From positions 348,520 through 412,519 of the forward strand of contig NZ_ATUU01000002.1 in the NCBI RefSeq assembly GCF_000420365.1: a DNA stretch of 64,000 nucleotides. Direction: 5' to 3'. The position numbers and the translations under genes were made by a program. Of the stretch, positions 31,870-41,351 are shown one piece after another. Within the stretch, counting starts at the first letter, position 1, and every line of letters starts with the position of its first letter. The notes beneath the pieces were generated by a model. It was not told the origin of the DNA. It searched no databases and was given only the letters and a program-made list of their open reading frames with translations. This DNA comes from Weissella halotolerans DSM 20190. GTDB lineage: Bacteria > Bacillota > Bacilli > Lactobacillales > Lactobacillaceae.

Positions 31870-33351
31870 TTATTTTAAGGTGAATTTTACAATGCCTTCC
31901 CAACGTGCTGTCTGCGGAAACATATCAATGGACTGAATATAATCAACTCGATAAACCTTAGCTAAATCAACTAAATCGCGTGCTAAAGTTGATGCATTAC
32001 ATGAAATGTAGACAAACTTTGCTGGCCGCGTCTTGACGATTAGCTTACGTAAACTAGTATCCAGACCCGTTCTAGGCGGATCAACAATTAATGCATCAGC
32101 TTGCCAGCCTTCTGCCTGCCAAGCGGGAATCAACTGCTCAGCCTGTCCCACGTAATAGTGCGCATTGGTAATGCCATTCGCCTGAGCATTCTCAATTGCG
32201 TCATCAATCGCTTCCGGTATCGTATCCATTCCGCGTACTTCGCCAGCTTGGCCAGCAACCGAAAGTCCCAAGGTACCAACACCCGAATAGGCATCAATTA
32301 AGTTATCCGCATGGGTTAAATCTAACGCCACCAATGCCTCTTGATATAAACGTTCTGTCTGCTTGGGATTTAGTTGGAAGAATGCTCGGGGAGAAAGTTT
32401 AAAGTGTTTACCATTAATTTCCTCGGTAATGTACTCCGCACCCCACAAAAGGCGTGTATCATCGCCCCAAATAAGCGATCCCGTCCCTGGATTGATATTT
32501 TGATGAATAGATACCACCTCAGGTAATCGTTCATGAATAGCCTTAAATAAGGTTCTTTCTTGTGGCAACTGATGACTATTCGTTACCAAAGTTAACTGCA
32601 CATCCCCTGTAGATTCGGATACCCGTGCAATCAACGTTTTAATATCACCCTGATGTGTCTTTTCGTCAAATACAGGAATCCCTAACTGTGCAATAATGTC
32701 CCTCACTGTCCGTACTACATGCAAGGTGGCTGGGTGTTGCGTAGAGATTTTTGGTAGATCTACTAAGTGATGTGACTGTCGTCGATACATACCCACCGCT
32801 AACTTACCATTAACCTTACGGATTGGAAACTGAGCCTTATTACGGTAAGCCCGTGGCTCATCCATCCCCAAGGTTGGCTTCAATACATAATCTCGATAAC
32901 CCGCTGGCCGGTATTTTTCTAAGGCCTGTCGAATAACATCTTGTTTAAAAACTAATTGAGCTGGGTAAGCTAAGTGCGCTAACTCTGCCCCACCAACAGA
33001 TTGATCATCTTCTGGGGTTACCCGCTCGGGTGAAGCCTTTTTAATTTTTAGAAGGTTGGCCTCGATATAATGGTCAGCCACTTTTTTTACCCTGACCTCA
33101 ACCACCTCACCAGGAAGTGCTCCAGGGATAAAGGTTATCTTTCTTTTATAATAACCAATGCCTTCACCATTAATACCAAGTCGCTTAATGGTAATCAGCA
33201 ATTCATCATCTGGTTTAACCCTGGCTGTTCTTTTTGAATATTTACCTTGGTTGTGACCACTAGGTTTTGTTCTTACGTTTTTTGTCATTCGTTCTACAAA
33301 CATCCTTTTCAAAAATATAATTAGTTTCATTCTAACACGCTGCCTTAACAT
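31870..33351 (-). CDS. 23S rRNA (uracil-5-)-methyltransferase, RlmD/RlmCD-type
   Basis: SAM-dependent RNA m5U methyltransferase. After a TRAM domain (about 47-105: DDELLITIKRLGINGEGIGYYKRKITFIPGALPGEVVEVRV), the catalytic domain follows: AFFQLNPKQTERLYQEAL, LIDAYSGVGTLGLSVA (SAM motif I), VDPPRTGLDTSLRK and FVYISCNASTLARDLVDL with the catalytic Cys. The Fe-S cysteines of E. coli RlmD are not seen. Firmicutes commonly carry two or three such enzymes that modify U747 and/or U1939; which one this is cannot be told. The start is uncertain: the longest frame gives 493 residues but MTKNVRTKPSG (start 33288) or MFVERMT may be the true N-terminus. Confidence 0.87.
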   Translation of the reverse strand: MLRQRVRMKLIIFLKRMFVERMTKNVRTKPSGHNQGKYSKRTARVKPDDELLITIKRLGINGEGIGYYKRKITFIPGALPGEVVEVRVKKVADHYIEANLLKIKKASPERVTPEDDQSVGGAELAHLAYPAQLVFKQDVIRQALEKYRPAGYRDYVLKPTLGMDEPRAYRNKAQFPIRKVNGKLAVGMYRRQSHHLVDLPKISTQHPATLHVVRTVRDIIAQLGIPVFDEKTHQGDIKTLIARVSESTGDVQLTLVTNSHQLPQERTLFKAIHERLPEVVSIHQNINPGTGSLIWGDDTRLLWGAEYITEEINGKHFKLSPRAFFQLNPKQTERLYQEALVALDLTHADNLIDAYSGVGTLGLSVAGQAGEVRGMDTIPEAIDDAIENAQANGITNAHYYVGQAEQLIPAWQAEGWQADALIVDPPRTGLDTSLRKLIVKTRPAKFVYISCNASTLARDLVDLAKVYRVDYIQSIDMFPQTARWEGIVKFTLK

Positions 33352-33398
33352 TCACCTAAAGCCTCCTCCTGACACCAGCCGTGTCTAATATCTTTTTA

Positions 33399-33427
33399 TT
33401 GGAAAAGCCCGGCAAGTTCCGTATAAT
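33399..33427 (+). promoter_or_regulatory. SigA promoter of guaA
   Basis: -35 TTGGAA (33399-33404), 17-bp spacer, -10 TATAAT (33422-33427). The start site leaves only about 20 bases of leader, so no purine riboswitch is present. Confidence 0.82.
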
Positions 33428-33455
33428 AAAGACAATCATTTAAAAGGAGGCCCCC

Positions 33456-35009
33456 ATGGCGAACACAAAAAAACACGATAGTATTCTTGTTCTAGACTTT
33501 GGTTCCCAGTATAACCAATTAATTTCACGTCGTATTCGCGAGCTAGGCGTTTATTCTGAGCTTAAATCACACAAATTGACGGCTGCAGAGATTAAGGAAT
33601 TAAACCCCCAGGGCATTATTTTCTCAGGTGGTCCTAATTCAGTCTATGAAGAAGATGCTTTCACCATTGATCCTGATATATTCAAGCTGGGTATTCCCAT
33701 CCTTGGTGTTTGCTATGGTATGCAACTAATGGCCCACATGCTCCCCGGGGGCAAGGTGGTCGCAGCCGAACACGCTGCTGAATATGGTGAAACTGAAATC
33801 ACCATCGAAGATCCTAACACACTCTTATTTGCTGACACTCCTAAACAACAAGTTGTCTTGATGTCACACGGCGACTCTATTGAAAGCATTCCAGATGGTT
33901 TCACTGTTTCGGCAACCTCAGCCCACACCCCATTTGCAGCAATGGAAGATCGGCAACGGAATTTCTACGGCGTTCAATTCCATCCAGAAGTCCAGCATAG
34001 TGAATACGGTATGCAAATTCTAAAGAATTTCGTTGACCGGGCTGCACAAGTAAAACATGATTGGTCCATGGATGACTTCATCGATGAACAGATTGATGAA
34101 ATTCGCCAACAAGTAGGTGATAAAAAGGTATTACTTGGCCTATCAGGTGGCGTAGATTCATCTGTTGTTGGAGTTCTCTTACAAAAAGCAATTGGCGATC
34201 AGCTAACTTGCATCTTTGTAGATCACGGTTTATTACGTAAAAATGAAGCCCAGGAAGTCATGGATTCCCTAGGTGGTAAATTCGGCCTACATATCATCAA
34301 AGTCGATGCTCAAAAACGTTTCCTAGATAAATTAGCTGGCGTTACTGACCCTGAACAAAAGCGTAAAATTATTGGTAATGAATTTATTCAAGTCTTTAAC
34401 GAAGAGGCAACCAAGTTAAACGGTATCGACTATCTCGCTCAGGGCACACTTTACACCGATGTCATTGAATCAGGAACAGATACTGCCCAAACAATTAAAT
34501 CCCATCATAATGTTGGGGGCCTACCTGAGGATATGCAATTTCAACTAATTGAGCCCTTAAACACACTCTTCAAGGATGAAGTGCGTGAGCTTGGCGAAAA
34601 GCTTGGCATCCCCCATCACTTAGTTTGGCGACAACCTTTCCCTGGGCCTGGTCTTGGTATCCGGGTTCTAGGTGATATTACGGAAGAGAAGTTAGAGATT
34701 GTTCGCGAATCTGATGCCATCCTACGCGATGAGATTGCTAAACACAACCTTGAAGACAATGTCTGGCAATACTTTACTGTTCTAACTGGTGTGCGTTCCG
34801 TCGGTGTCATGGGTGATTTGCGGACCTATGATTATACAATTGCCGTGCGGGCCATTACCTCTGTTGATGGCATGACAGCTGACTTTGCCAAGTTACCTTG
34901 GGATGTACTTGAAGAGATTTCCCGCCGAATTGTCAATGAAGTTGATCATATTAATCGCGTCGTCTACGATATTACCGCTAAGCCACCAGCAACCGTTGAA
35001 TGGGAATAA
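33456..35009 (+). CDS. guaA: GMP synthase (glutamine-hydrolysing)
   Basis: Converts XMP to GMP with glutamine and ATP. 517 residues, full length. Class I amidotransferase domain: GVCYGMQL with the nucleophile C86, then [11 protein letters not shown] with the His and Glu of the triad near 176-178. ATP-pyrophosphatase domain begins [21 protein letters not shown] (about 222-242) with the SGGVDSS loop. The C-terminal dimerization domain ends [17 protein letters not shown], the invariant GuaA tail. Preceded by AAAAGGAGGCCCCC. Single gene with its own promoter and terminator. Confidence 0.98.
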   Translation: MANTKKHDSILVLDFGSQYNQLISRRIRELGVYSELKSHKLTAAEIKELNPQGIIFSGGPNSVYEEDAFTIDPDIFKLGIPILGVCYGMQLMAHMLPGGKVVAAEHAAEYGETEITIEDPNTLLFADTPKQQVVLMSHGDSIESIPDGFTVSATSAHTPFAAMEDRQRNFYGVQFHPEVQHSEYGMQILKNFVDRAAQVKHDWSMDDFIDEQIDEIRQQVGDKKVLLGLSGGVDSSVVGVLLQKAIGDQLTCIFVDHGLLRKNEAQEVMDSLGGKFGLHIIKVDAQKRFLDKLAGVTDPEQKRKIIGNEFIQVFNEEATKLNGIDYLAQGTLYTDVIESGTDTAQTIKSHHNVGGLPEDMQFQLIEPLNTLFKDEVRELGEKLGIPHHLVWRQPFPGPGLGIRVLGDITEEKLEIVRESDAILRDEIAKHNLEDNVWQYFTVLTGVRSVGVMGDLRTYDYTIAVRAITSVDGMTADFAKLPWDVLEEISRRIVNEVDHINRVVYDITAKPPATVEWE

Positions 35010-35063
35010 TGTATCACCAAAAACTACTTATCTTACTTTTAAATTAGTATATTTTTCCATTCT

Positions 35064-35099
35064 AAAAAGCCTGAAAGCTCTCCAGCTTTCAGGCTTTTT
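35064..35099 (+). terminator. Terminator of guaA
   Basis: AAAAAGCCTGAAAGCT / AGCTTTCAGGCTTTTT, a 16-bp stem with loop CTCC and a T-run. Confidence 0.93.
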
Positions 35100-35120
35100 A
35101 TTTATATCATGGCAAAACTC

Positions 35121-35136
35121 AGTTTCACATGAAACA
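35121..35136. promoter_or_regulatory. parS-like site 3
   Basis: AGTTTCACATGAAACA in the gap between guaA and the DUF2252 gene. Differs from the consensus at the first base and the central G. Confidence 0.6.
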
Positions 35137-35198
35137 TAAACAAATTAACTTATAGTACAATGAAGGAAGAAATACCTTAATCAGAACTAGGAGTTCGT

Positions 35199-36569
35199 AT
35201 GCGTAAACCAAATTCACCTTATAATTTTCAACGAACCGACGTCGCTGAACCAACTGATAAACTCGTTTCTGCTGGCCAAAAATTAGCTAAACACATTAAG
35301 CATGATGATATCGCTTATTTTGAACCTATCAAGCGTCCAGTTGAGCCCATTTTAAACATCCGTAACTCGCTATTAGTTCCAGAACTATTAACCATCAAGC
35401 GCCAACGCATGTCTGAATCAGCCTTTGCCTTTTTTCGTGGAACCGTCGATTTAATGAACCATGATCTTGCTAAGCTTAAGACGAGTGGGGTCAAAGTTCT
35501 ACTAGACGGAGATGCCCATCTAGGAAATTTTGGTTTTTACGGTTCTCCTGAAGGACAATTACTCTTTGATATGAACGACTTTGATGAAGCACGGATTGGT
35601 CATTGGGAAACTGACTTGCGTCGGTTTTTGGTTAGTTGCCTCTTAGTGGCCGAACAGCACGCCTTCGATAAAAAGGACGTCGACCATTTTCTAGCAAATG
35701 CAATCGATACCTACGCCAATTCGCTCAGTCACATGAACGCCCTATCTCCTCTGGTTAAATTCACCTTACCCAGCACCCTGGAAAATATCATTCAAATTTT
35801 CGGGCAATTAGACGGAACCCCCGACCACTTTGAAACGTCCTTTGACAAACTCATTCGAAAAAGCATCAAAAAGGCCCTGCGCAGTGACTCAAATTTTGCT
35901 GTAAAAAAATATACCGAAATTAACAATGCTGGTCGGCGCCAATTCAAGGAAAACGCCCCTATTACGACCCACATTTCACATACAGACTACCAGCAATTAG
36001 TCGCTGGCTATTTAACGTACCGGGCCCATACCCGGTGTGATGCTCAACTTTTTTTAGAAGATTTTCACATCGTCGATATTGTTCGACACACAGTAGGTGT
36101 AGGCAGTGTTGGCACTCTATGCTATTTGATGTTATTAGAAGACGCTGATAACAACTATCTTGTTCTTCAAATTAAACAGGCTTTACCAATTTACCAAGGA
36201 GCCGAGATCTACAAAAGCCACCATCATACCCAGGGACAAAATATCGTTGACAGTCAACTAATTTTGCAAAGTGCCTCTGACCCCTTCCTAGGCTACCTTG
36301 ATACAGATTACGGAAGCTTTTACGTACGTCAATTCAAAGATATGAAAGGATCCATCAATCTTGATAAATTAGATTGGTCAGCCTATAAAGACTATGTCCT
36401 GGTCTGCATCACCTTAATGGCCCGTGCTCACAGTCAATCTCCTAATTCACCTATGATTGTCGGCTTTTTAGGTGCTAAAGGTTGGTTACCAGAAGCTTTC
36501 ATAACTTTTTCACGCAACTATCTAAAGCAAGTACACTACGACTATCAAACATTTATGCATGAGGATTAA
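35199..36569 (+). CDS. DUF2252 family protein
   Basis: 456-residue member of the DUF2252 family, recognised by KRQRMSESAFAFFRGTVDLMNHDL, the GDAHLGNFGFYGSPEGQLLFDMNDFDEARIGHWETDLRRF segment (about 107-146) and the C-terminal DYVLVCITLMARAHSQS. The HxGNFG plus NDFDE pattern resembles kinase-like aminoglycoside-phosphotransferase folds (catalytic loop and DFD-like metal site), so an ATP-dependent phosphotransfer role is plausible, by inference. Substrate unknown. The polyphosphate kinase gene starts three bases after its stop, an operon that suggests a functional link. Confidence 0.85.
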   Translation: MRKPNSPYNFQRTDVAEPTDKLVSAGQKLAKHIKHDDIAYFEPIKRPVEPILNIRNSLLVPELLTIKRQRMSESAFAFFRGTVDLMNHDLAKLKTSGVKVLLDGDAHLGNFGFYGSPEGQLLFDMNDFDEARIGHWETDLRRFLVSCLLVAEQHAFDKKDVDHFLANAIDTYANSLSHMNALSPLVKFTLPSTLENIIQIFGQLDGTPDHFETSFDKLIRKSIKKALRSDSNFAVKKYTEINNAGRRQFKENAPITTHISHTDYQQLVAGYLTYRAHTRCDAQLFLEDFHIVDIVRHTVGVGSVGTLCYLMLLEDADNNYLVLQIKQALPIYQGAEIYKSHHHTQGQNIVDSQLILQSASDPFLGYLDTDYGSFYVRQFKDMKGSINLDKLDWSAYKDYVLVCITLMARAHSQSPNSPMIVGFLGAKGWLPEAFITFSRNYLKQVHYDYQTFMHED

Positions 36570-36572
36570 ATT

Positions 36573-38765
36573 ATGATGCAAAGAGCAGAAGAACATTTTT
36601 ATAATCGTGACCTAAGTTGGCTTTTATTCAACCGGCGGGTCATTAGTCTATCAACGGACCCTACTGTACCTTTGTTAGAACGCCTAAAATTTATTGCAAT
36701 CGCAGCCAATAATTTAGATGAATTTTTTAATGTACGGGTCCCTAGTATCCAAAGTCTGATTACCCTAGGTCAAAATGGGCGTGATCCAAAATCTGGCCTA
36801 ACACCCCAAGCTTTATTGGCTGCTATTCATGACCGGAATTTAAAAAATATTAGTCTTCAATATGACAGTCTCAGCCACTTATTAGAAATTCTAAGTGACC
36901 AACATGTCTTTACCTTAACCCATTATAATCAATTAACCCAAAGGCAGCGTATGACTTTAGCTACCTACTTTACGCAACGGGTTACGCCCTTTATTACCGT
37001 AATCCCCTTTAACCCAGAACATCCTTTTCCAAAATTCAAAGATGGCTCCATGACGATCGGTGTTACCATTCATCAACAGGGTCAGACACGTAACTACCTG
37101 ATACCAGTCCCTGCCAAATTAAAACGACTGGTCAAAGTTCCAGCCGACCAACACAAAAAAACTTACTTGTTATTAGAAGACTTAATGGTCCATGAGCTAG
37201 CAGTCCTTTTCCCAAACGCTAGCATTCGCAACGCCTTTGTTTTTCGAATCACTCGTGATAAAGATATTGATATGGATGTTGAAAAGGATGAGACTGCTGG
37301 TACTGTCGCCAAGATGGAACAATACTTAATTGCTCGCGAAAAAGGCCACGCTACCCGGTTAGAAGTTGATGTAGCTAACAATGAACCAGACGCCGCCTTT
37401 TTAGAAGCGCTTATCACCAAAATTCAACTCCCAAGAACTGGCTATGACCCCATTCCTGGTCCACTGGACCTAACTTTCCTTTTCCAACTCTGTAAAAAGT
37501 TTGGCAAAAAGCATCCCCACTTGCTCTATCCCCCCTTTGTGGGTCGCACCTGGCCAAAGGATGCCTCCATGCTATCTTACTTAGAAAAACAAGATTTACT
37601 TTTACAATATCCCTATGATGCCTTCAGTCAGTTTCTCCATTTCTTAGAAGAGGCAATCAACGACCCCGAAGTCATTGCCATTAAACAGACAATCTACCGG
37701 GTTGCCGAACAATCACAAGTCATTGCGCTCCTTAAAAAAGCAGCTAAACGTGGTATCAAGGTCTCTGTATTGATTGAACTACGGGCCCGTTTTGATGAAG
37801 AACATAATTTAGAACTGGTCGATGAACTTGAGGATGCTGGCTGCACAGTCTACTTCGGCAAGGAACATATGAAGGTCCATAGCAAGACCTGCCTAATCCT
37901 CAAAAAAGCTGGAGCCGCTACCAAAGGTTTCGTCCATATTGGAACCGGTAATTATAATGAGCAAAGTGCCCAACAGTTTGTGGATCTTAATCTATTTTCT
38001 AGTCGTTCCGAGTATGTAAACGATCTGGAAGCCTTTTTCCATTATCTTGAAACACCAGATGCCCAACCCCCTACCTATGAAGTTGTTACTGCCTCACCAC
38101 ACCGGATTGAGGATATGGTCATTCAAAATATCCAACATGTTACAGACCGATTCTTAGCTACTGGCCAAGGGCGTATCTTTTTAAAAACGAATGCCATTAC
38201 TGATAAAGAAGTCATTGATGCCATTTACGCTGCAGCTAAACTAGGCGTGCCCTTCCGTTTAGTTGATCGTGGTGCTTGTTGTCTGAAACTAGGCGTGTGT
38301 GGTGATAAAGAAGATATCGTTGTTTCAAGTATCGTTGGCGAACTTCTGGAACACAGTCGTATTTATGCCTTCTTCACAGATGAAGAACCTAGCCTATGGA
38401 TTTCCTCAGCCGATTTAATGACCCGCAACATGGATAATCGCGTTGAATTAGCAGCCCCCATCCTTGATGCAAAGCTTAAGCAGGAACTTTTAACCATCAT
38501 TGAGCTTTATGCCCAAGATGACGTCGATGGCTTCTTTTTAAACAAAGATGGTCGCTATTTTAAAAGTGAGCATCCGCTTGGTCAGTCGGCACAGCAGACG
38601 TTTATCCAAATGATCGATCATCAACCAAAAACATCCGAACTTAACCAAGCAGTTAGTTTGTCCAGAACTAAGCTCCAGCCTTGGTTTACCCGGGACAAAA
38701 TCTACCAGGGCATTATTATCACCTTGCTAGCAATTATCCTTTGGCTTGTCTACTATCATAGCTAA
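36573..38765 (+). CDS. ppk: Polyphosphate kinase 1 with C-terminal membrane helix
   Basis: PPK1 makes polyphosphate from ATP. 730 residues against about 690-720 in relatives. N-terminal domain opens FYNRDLSWLLFNRRVISL; head domain includes FNPEHPFPKFKDGSMTIGV; catalytic C1 domain includes IAIKQTIYRVAEQSQVIALLKKAAKRGIKVSVLIELRARFDEEHN and the phospho-His motif KVHSKTCLILKK, then GFVHIGTGNYNEQSAQQFVDL. C2 includes CCLKLGVCGDKEDIVVSSIVGELLEHSRIYAF. The last 20 residues, GIIITLLAIILWLVYYHS, form a clear hydrophobic helix, unusual for a cytosolic enzyme, and would tether it to the membrane. Ribosome-binding site GAGGATTAAATT lies at the DUF2252 stop. Confidence 0.95.
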   Translation: MMQRAEEHFYNRDLSWLLFNRRVISLSTDPTVPLLERLKFIAIAANNLDEFFNVRVPSIQSLITLGQNGRDPKSGLTPQALLAAIHDRNLKNISLQYDSLSHLLEILSDQHVFTLTHYNQLTQRQRMTLATYFTQRVTPFITVIPFNPEHPFPKFKDGSMTIGVTIHQQGQTRNYLIPVPAKLKRLVKVPADQHKKTYLLLEDLMVHELAVLFPNASIRNAFVFRITRDKDIDMDVEKDETAGTVAKMEQYLIAREKGHATRLEVDVANNEPDAAFLEALITKIQLPRTGYDPIPGPLDLTFLFQLCKKFGKKHPHLLYPPFVGRTWPKDASMLSYLEKQDLLLQYPYDAFSQFLHFLEEAINDPEVIAIKQTIYRVAEQSQVIALLKKAAKRGIKVSVLIELRARFDEEHNLELVDELEDAGCTVYFGKEHMKVHSKTCLILKKAGAATKGFVHIGTGNYNEQSAQQFVDLNLFSSRSEYVNDLEAFFHYLETPDAQPPTYEVVTASPHRIEDMVIQNIQHVTDRFLATGQGRIFLKTNAITDKEVIDAIYAAAKLGVPFRLVDRGACCLKLGVCGDKEDIVVSSIVGELLEHSRIYAFFTDEEPSLWISSADLMTRNMDNRVELAAPILDAKLKQELLTIIELYAQDDVDGFFLNKDGRYFKSEHPLGQSAQQTFIQMIDHQPKTSELNQAVSLSRTKLQPWFTRDKIYQGIIITLLAIILWLVYYHS

Positions 38766-38767
38766 CG

Positions 38768-38802
38768 AAAAAGGTTCGCACCCATTGGGTACGAACCTTT
38801 TT
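38768..38802. terminator. Bidirectional terminator after ppk
   Basis: AAAAAGGTTCG / CGAACCTTTTT with loop CACCCATTGGGTA, which can add a small inner stem. Confidence 0.9.
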
Positions 38803-38817
38803 GTTTCATGTAAAACA
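38802..38817. promoter_or_regulatory. parS-like site 4 (weaker)
   Basis: TGTTTCATGTAAAACA, whose complement reads TGTTTTACATGAAACA. Two bases from the consensus. It abuts the ppk terminator. Confidence 0.4.
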
Positions 38818-38819
38818 TT

Positions 38820-39413
38820 TCAACTAAGCATTCTCATAACCCAGTCAGCACCATACATGACTGCCATACTATAAGCAAAGACCGTCGCTGGTTTACATAG
38901 AATGATAATCCAGGTAAATTCTCGCCAAGACATATCACTTAAACTCGTTAGCAAAACCAGTGCATCATCAGGGGCAAGAGGCATTAAGATCAGCAAGGCA
39001 AATGTTGTTCGCCAGCCCTTACCATCTAATCGCCTAATGTATTTATTAATCGTCTTTTCTGATACAAAAGCATCAACAATTCTACGCCCATAACGTCTGC
39101 CTAGGCCAAATAAGATCAGTGATCCGATAACAATCCCTAGATAATTGTAAACAAAGCCCCATAAAGGGCCAAAGATATAAGCACCTGCCGGTAACGTGAT
39201 TCCCCCCGGAATGATAGGAATAACAACTTGTACAATTTGAATGATAACAAAAATAGTGGGTGCCCAAACACCATATCCTTTCACTAATCTTATCAAAGCG
39301 TCTCCGTCAGTGAAAATTCCTTTACTATATAGATCATATACAAGCCACCCGGTGAAAATTAGGCCCAAATATGAAATTGACTGAATTAGCCATTTAGTAT
39401 ATTTTGTTTGCAT
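38820..39413 (-). CDS. VTT-domain (DedA/TVP38) membrane protein
   Basis: 197-residue membrane protein from the ATG just after GGGGGGTACT; the longer frame starts upstream of that site. The VTT/SNARE-associated region is IIQIVQVVIPIIPGGITLPAGAYIFGPLWGFVYNYLGIVIGSLILFGLGRRYGRRIV (about 54-110), with the reentrant-loop PGG...P and GxxxG motifs. Proteins of this type include lipid scramblases/flippases such as those for undecaprenyl phosphate; the substrate here is unknown. Single gene convergent to ppk. Confidence 0.88.
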   Translation of the reverse strand: MQTKYTKWLIQSISYLGLIFTGWLVYDLYSKGIFTDGDALIRLVKGYGVWAPTIFVIIQIVQVVIPIIPGGITLPAGAYIFGPLWGFVYNYLGIVIGSLILFGLGRRYGRRIVDAFVSEKTINKYIRRLDGKGWRTTFALLILMPLAPDDALVLLTSLSDMSWREFTWIIILCKPATVFAYSMAVMYGADWVMRMLS

Positions 39414-39603
39414 AGTACCCCCCATTACCACAACTACCCGCTACTTTAATGCATGTAGTTTCTCATTATGCCAAGGACTTAATAGAGAAAGCTTAAAACA
39501 AGACGCCCCCGATGATAATCACCTATGATTTCATTATACTTACTGTTAAAATTAGATTAGTTGGATTAAAACATATTAGTCTAAGAGGAGGGTCAGTAAT
39601 CTG

Positions 39604-40278
39604 ATGATCAACGAACACGATGGCCAGCGTACACTGACCCACTTGGAAATGTTATTCTATTTCATTGCCGGTTTATGTATTAATGCGACTGGAAATGGAC
39701 TTACAGTCGCAACTAACCTAGGCTCCGCTCCTTGGACGGCTGCCGCCGCTAACCTATCGGCAGCTACTCACTTACCGATTGATCTCTTTTTATTTAGCTT
39801 TGGCTTTGGGGCGGCTATCCTCGTAATCTTAATGGTTGGTAAGGTACAAATGAGCCGCTTTATTAAAAATATGATTTTTGTTTTCCTTTTTAGTGTCTTA
39901 GTTGGCTTTACCACCCGCATTTTTATTCACTTAGGGGTAACTGAACATATCCCCTACTTTGTGCGGCTGCTGCTCGATTTCATTGGAATTAGCATGATTG
40001 CCACTGGTATCTCAATCACGCAGCGCCTGGCCGTTGTTCTCCACCCCTTAGATGACTGGACAAATGTTATGCGTTTCAAGTATTTTCATGGAAATGTCGT
40101 CATCGCTCAAACGTTAAACTTTGCCATCCCTATTTTAATATCTTTAACCGTTTGGCTAATAAGTGGCAAACTGGTAGCCATTAACATTGGTACCATCTTT
40201 TCTTTTCTCTGTCAGGGGTATATCATATCTCAGGCAGACCAACATATCTTCCCTAAATTGGTCCACAAAACAAAATAA
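39604..40278 (+). CDS. YczE/YyaS/YitT-family membrane protein
   Basis: 224-residue protein with five helices. The recognisable family opening is LEMLFYFIAGLCINATGNGLTVATNLGSAPWTAAAANLSAATHLPIDLFLFSFG (about 15-70), and LAVVLHPLDDWTNVMRFKYF (about 141-160) between helices 4 and 5. Role unknown in the family. Ribosome-binding site GGAGGGTCAGTAATCTG. rnhA follows after 47 bases, so they could share a transcript. Confidence 0.82.
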   Translation: MINEHDGQRTLTHLEMLFYFIAGLCINATGNGLTVATNLGSAPWTAAAANLSAATHLPIDLFLFSFGFGAAILVILMVGKVQMSRFIKNMIFVFLFSVLVGFTTRIFIHLGVTEHIPYFVRLLLDFIGISMIATGISITQRLAVVLHPLDDWTNVMRFKYFHGNVVIAQTLNFAIPILISLTVWLISGKLVAINIGTIFSFLCQGYIISQADQHIFPKLVHKTK

Positions 40279-40325
40279 TTAACTTGAGAGGTCTTCCTCT
40301 CTTTTTTATTGAAGGAGTTAACACC

Positions 40326-41024
40326 ATGAAAACTTATGCCATTGTAGGTAACCAATACGAAGGTGTTTACACCAAACCCTGGTCACAGGTTCAAAAATTC
40401 ACCCAAACAAAACCTGCGCCTAAATACAAAGGCTTTACTAGCCAAGCTGCAGCCGAAAAATGGTTTGCAGAACAAACCGGTGCTGGCACTAACCAAGCTC
40501 ACCACTATGAAACCATCTATAATGGCCATATTCAACCATTAAGAGACCACTACTACCTATTCACAGATGGTGGTAGTCGCAATACCGGTAATCACCGAGG
40601 CAGCCACGTTCAAGCTTCTGATCTGGCTGCTTGGGCCATCGCATTGTTTAAAGGAACTGATATGCAAACGCCAACCTACACAGCAAAAAAGGCATACCAC
40701 GGTCGCACAAACAATGACATGGAGCTAGCAGCCCTTATCATGGCCTTGAACGTCGCCCAGGATTTGTCCCAGCCCGTAACCATTGTCAGTGACTCTAAAT
40801 ACGTTTTAGACACTGTAACGGATTGGATGTACAGTTGGCAGGCCAATGGTTGGCAAAAGGCAAGCGGCCCGATTGCTAACCTGGCGGGCTGGCAGACGGT
40901 TTTTGAACTCATGCAATCCTTACAAGAAAAGGTCAGCTTTATTTGGGTAAAGGGCCACGCAACCAGTAGGGGTAATCAACTAGTTGATCAATTACTCAAC
41001 CAAGCCATGGATAATCTGGATTAA
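40326..41024 (+). CDS. rnhA: Ribonuclease HI with N-terminal hybrid-binding domain
   Basis: Endonuclease that removes RNA from RNA:DNA hybrids. 232 residues from the ATG after GAAGGAGTTAACACC. An N-terminal viroplasmin-type hybrid-binding domain (KTYAIVGNQYEGVYTKPWSQVQKFTQTKPAPKYKGFTSQAAAEKWF, 2-47) is followed by the nuclease domain from about 78, with catalytic residues D (YYLFTDGGSRNT), E (NDMELAALIMAL), D (TIVSDSKYVLD) and D (GNQLVDQLL). This two-domain architecture is common in Firmicutes and eukaryotes and has the full DEDD set, so it is likely active. A terminator follows. Confidence 0.93.
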   Translation: MKTYAIVGNQYEGVYTKPWSQVQKFTQTKPAPKYKGFTSQAAAEKWFAEQTGAGTNQAHHYETIYNGHIQPLRDHYYLFTDGGSRNTGNHRGSHVQASDLAAWAIALFKGTDMQTPTYTAKKAYHGRTNNDMELAALIMALNVAQDLSQPVTIVSDSKYVLDTVTDWMYSWQANGWQKASGPIANLAGWQTVFELMQSLQEKVSFIWVKGHATSRGNQLVDQLLNQAMDNLD

Positions 41025-41057
41025 AAGACAATCATCTGTATCAGGCAAATCCTATCT

Positions 41058-41108
41058 AAGACAGTCACCTGATCGCATATACCTTACGAGTTAGACTGTC
41101 TTTTTTTA
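41058..41108 (+). terminator. Terminator of rnhA
   Basis: AAGACAGTC (41058-41066) pairs with GACTGTCTT (41094-41102) across a 27-base loop, and seven Ts follow. Confidence 0.7.
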
Positions 41109-41305
41109 TATGGTTAAGTCATGTAACATCCGCTACAAATCCTTACCTTTAGCGTTTGAACTTTTATCACAATCAAAAAAGGATACTTCCTTTTGCTTTT
41201 GCTCATTTTTTCACACTAATTTTCAAGCCTTGTTAAAGGTGCGCCAAATCAACAGGTGTAACACGAACAACTTTATTCCGACTTTGTGAAATCTTTTTTA
41301 CCCAC

Positions 41306-41344
41306 CAAAAAAACCCTTAGCAACAAATGTTGCTAAGGGCTTTT
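41306..41344 (-). terminator. Terminator of ktrB
   Basis: CCCTTAGCAACA / TGTTGCTAAGGG (12 bp) with a seven-T run on the minus strand. Confidence 0.92.
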
Positions 41345-41351
41345 GTTAACC

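Larger units (their letters stand above)
41025..41351. other. Non-coding gap between convergent rnhA and ktrB
   Basis: 327 bases. It holds a terminator for each flanking gene at its two ends (41058-41102 and 41306-41344). The middle is AT-rich with no ORF or structure that I can support. Confidence 0.6.

Noticed and set aside
33361..33456. Purine riboswitch upstream of guaA
   Set aside because: The promoter leaves only about 20 bases of leader.
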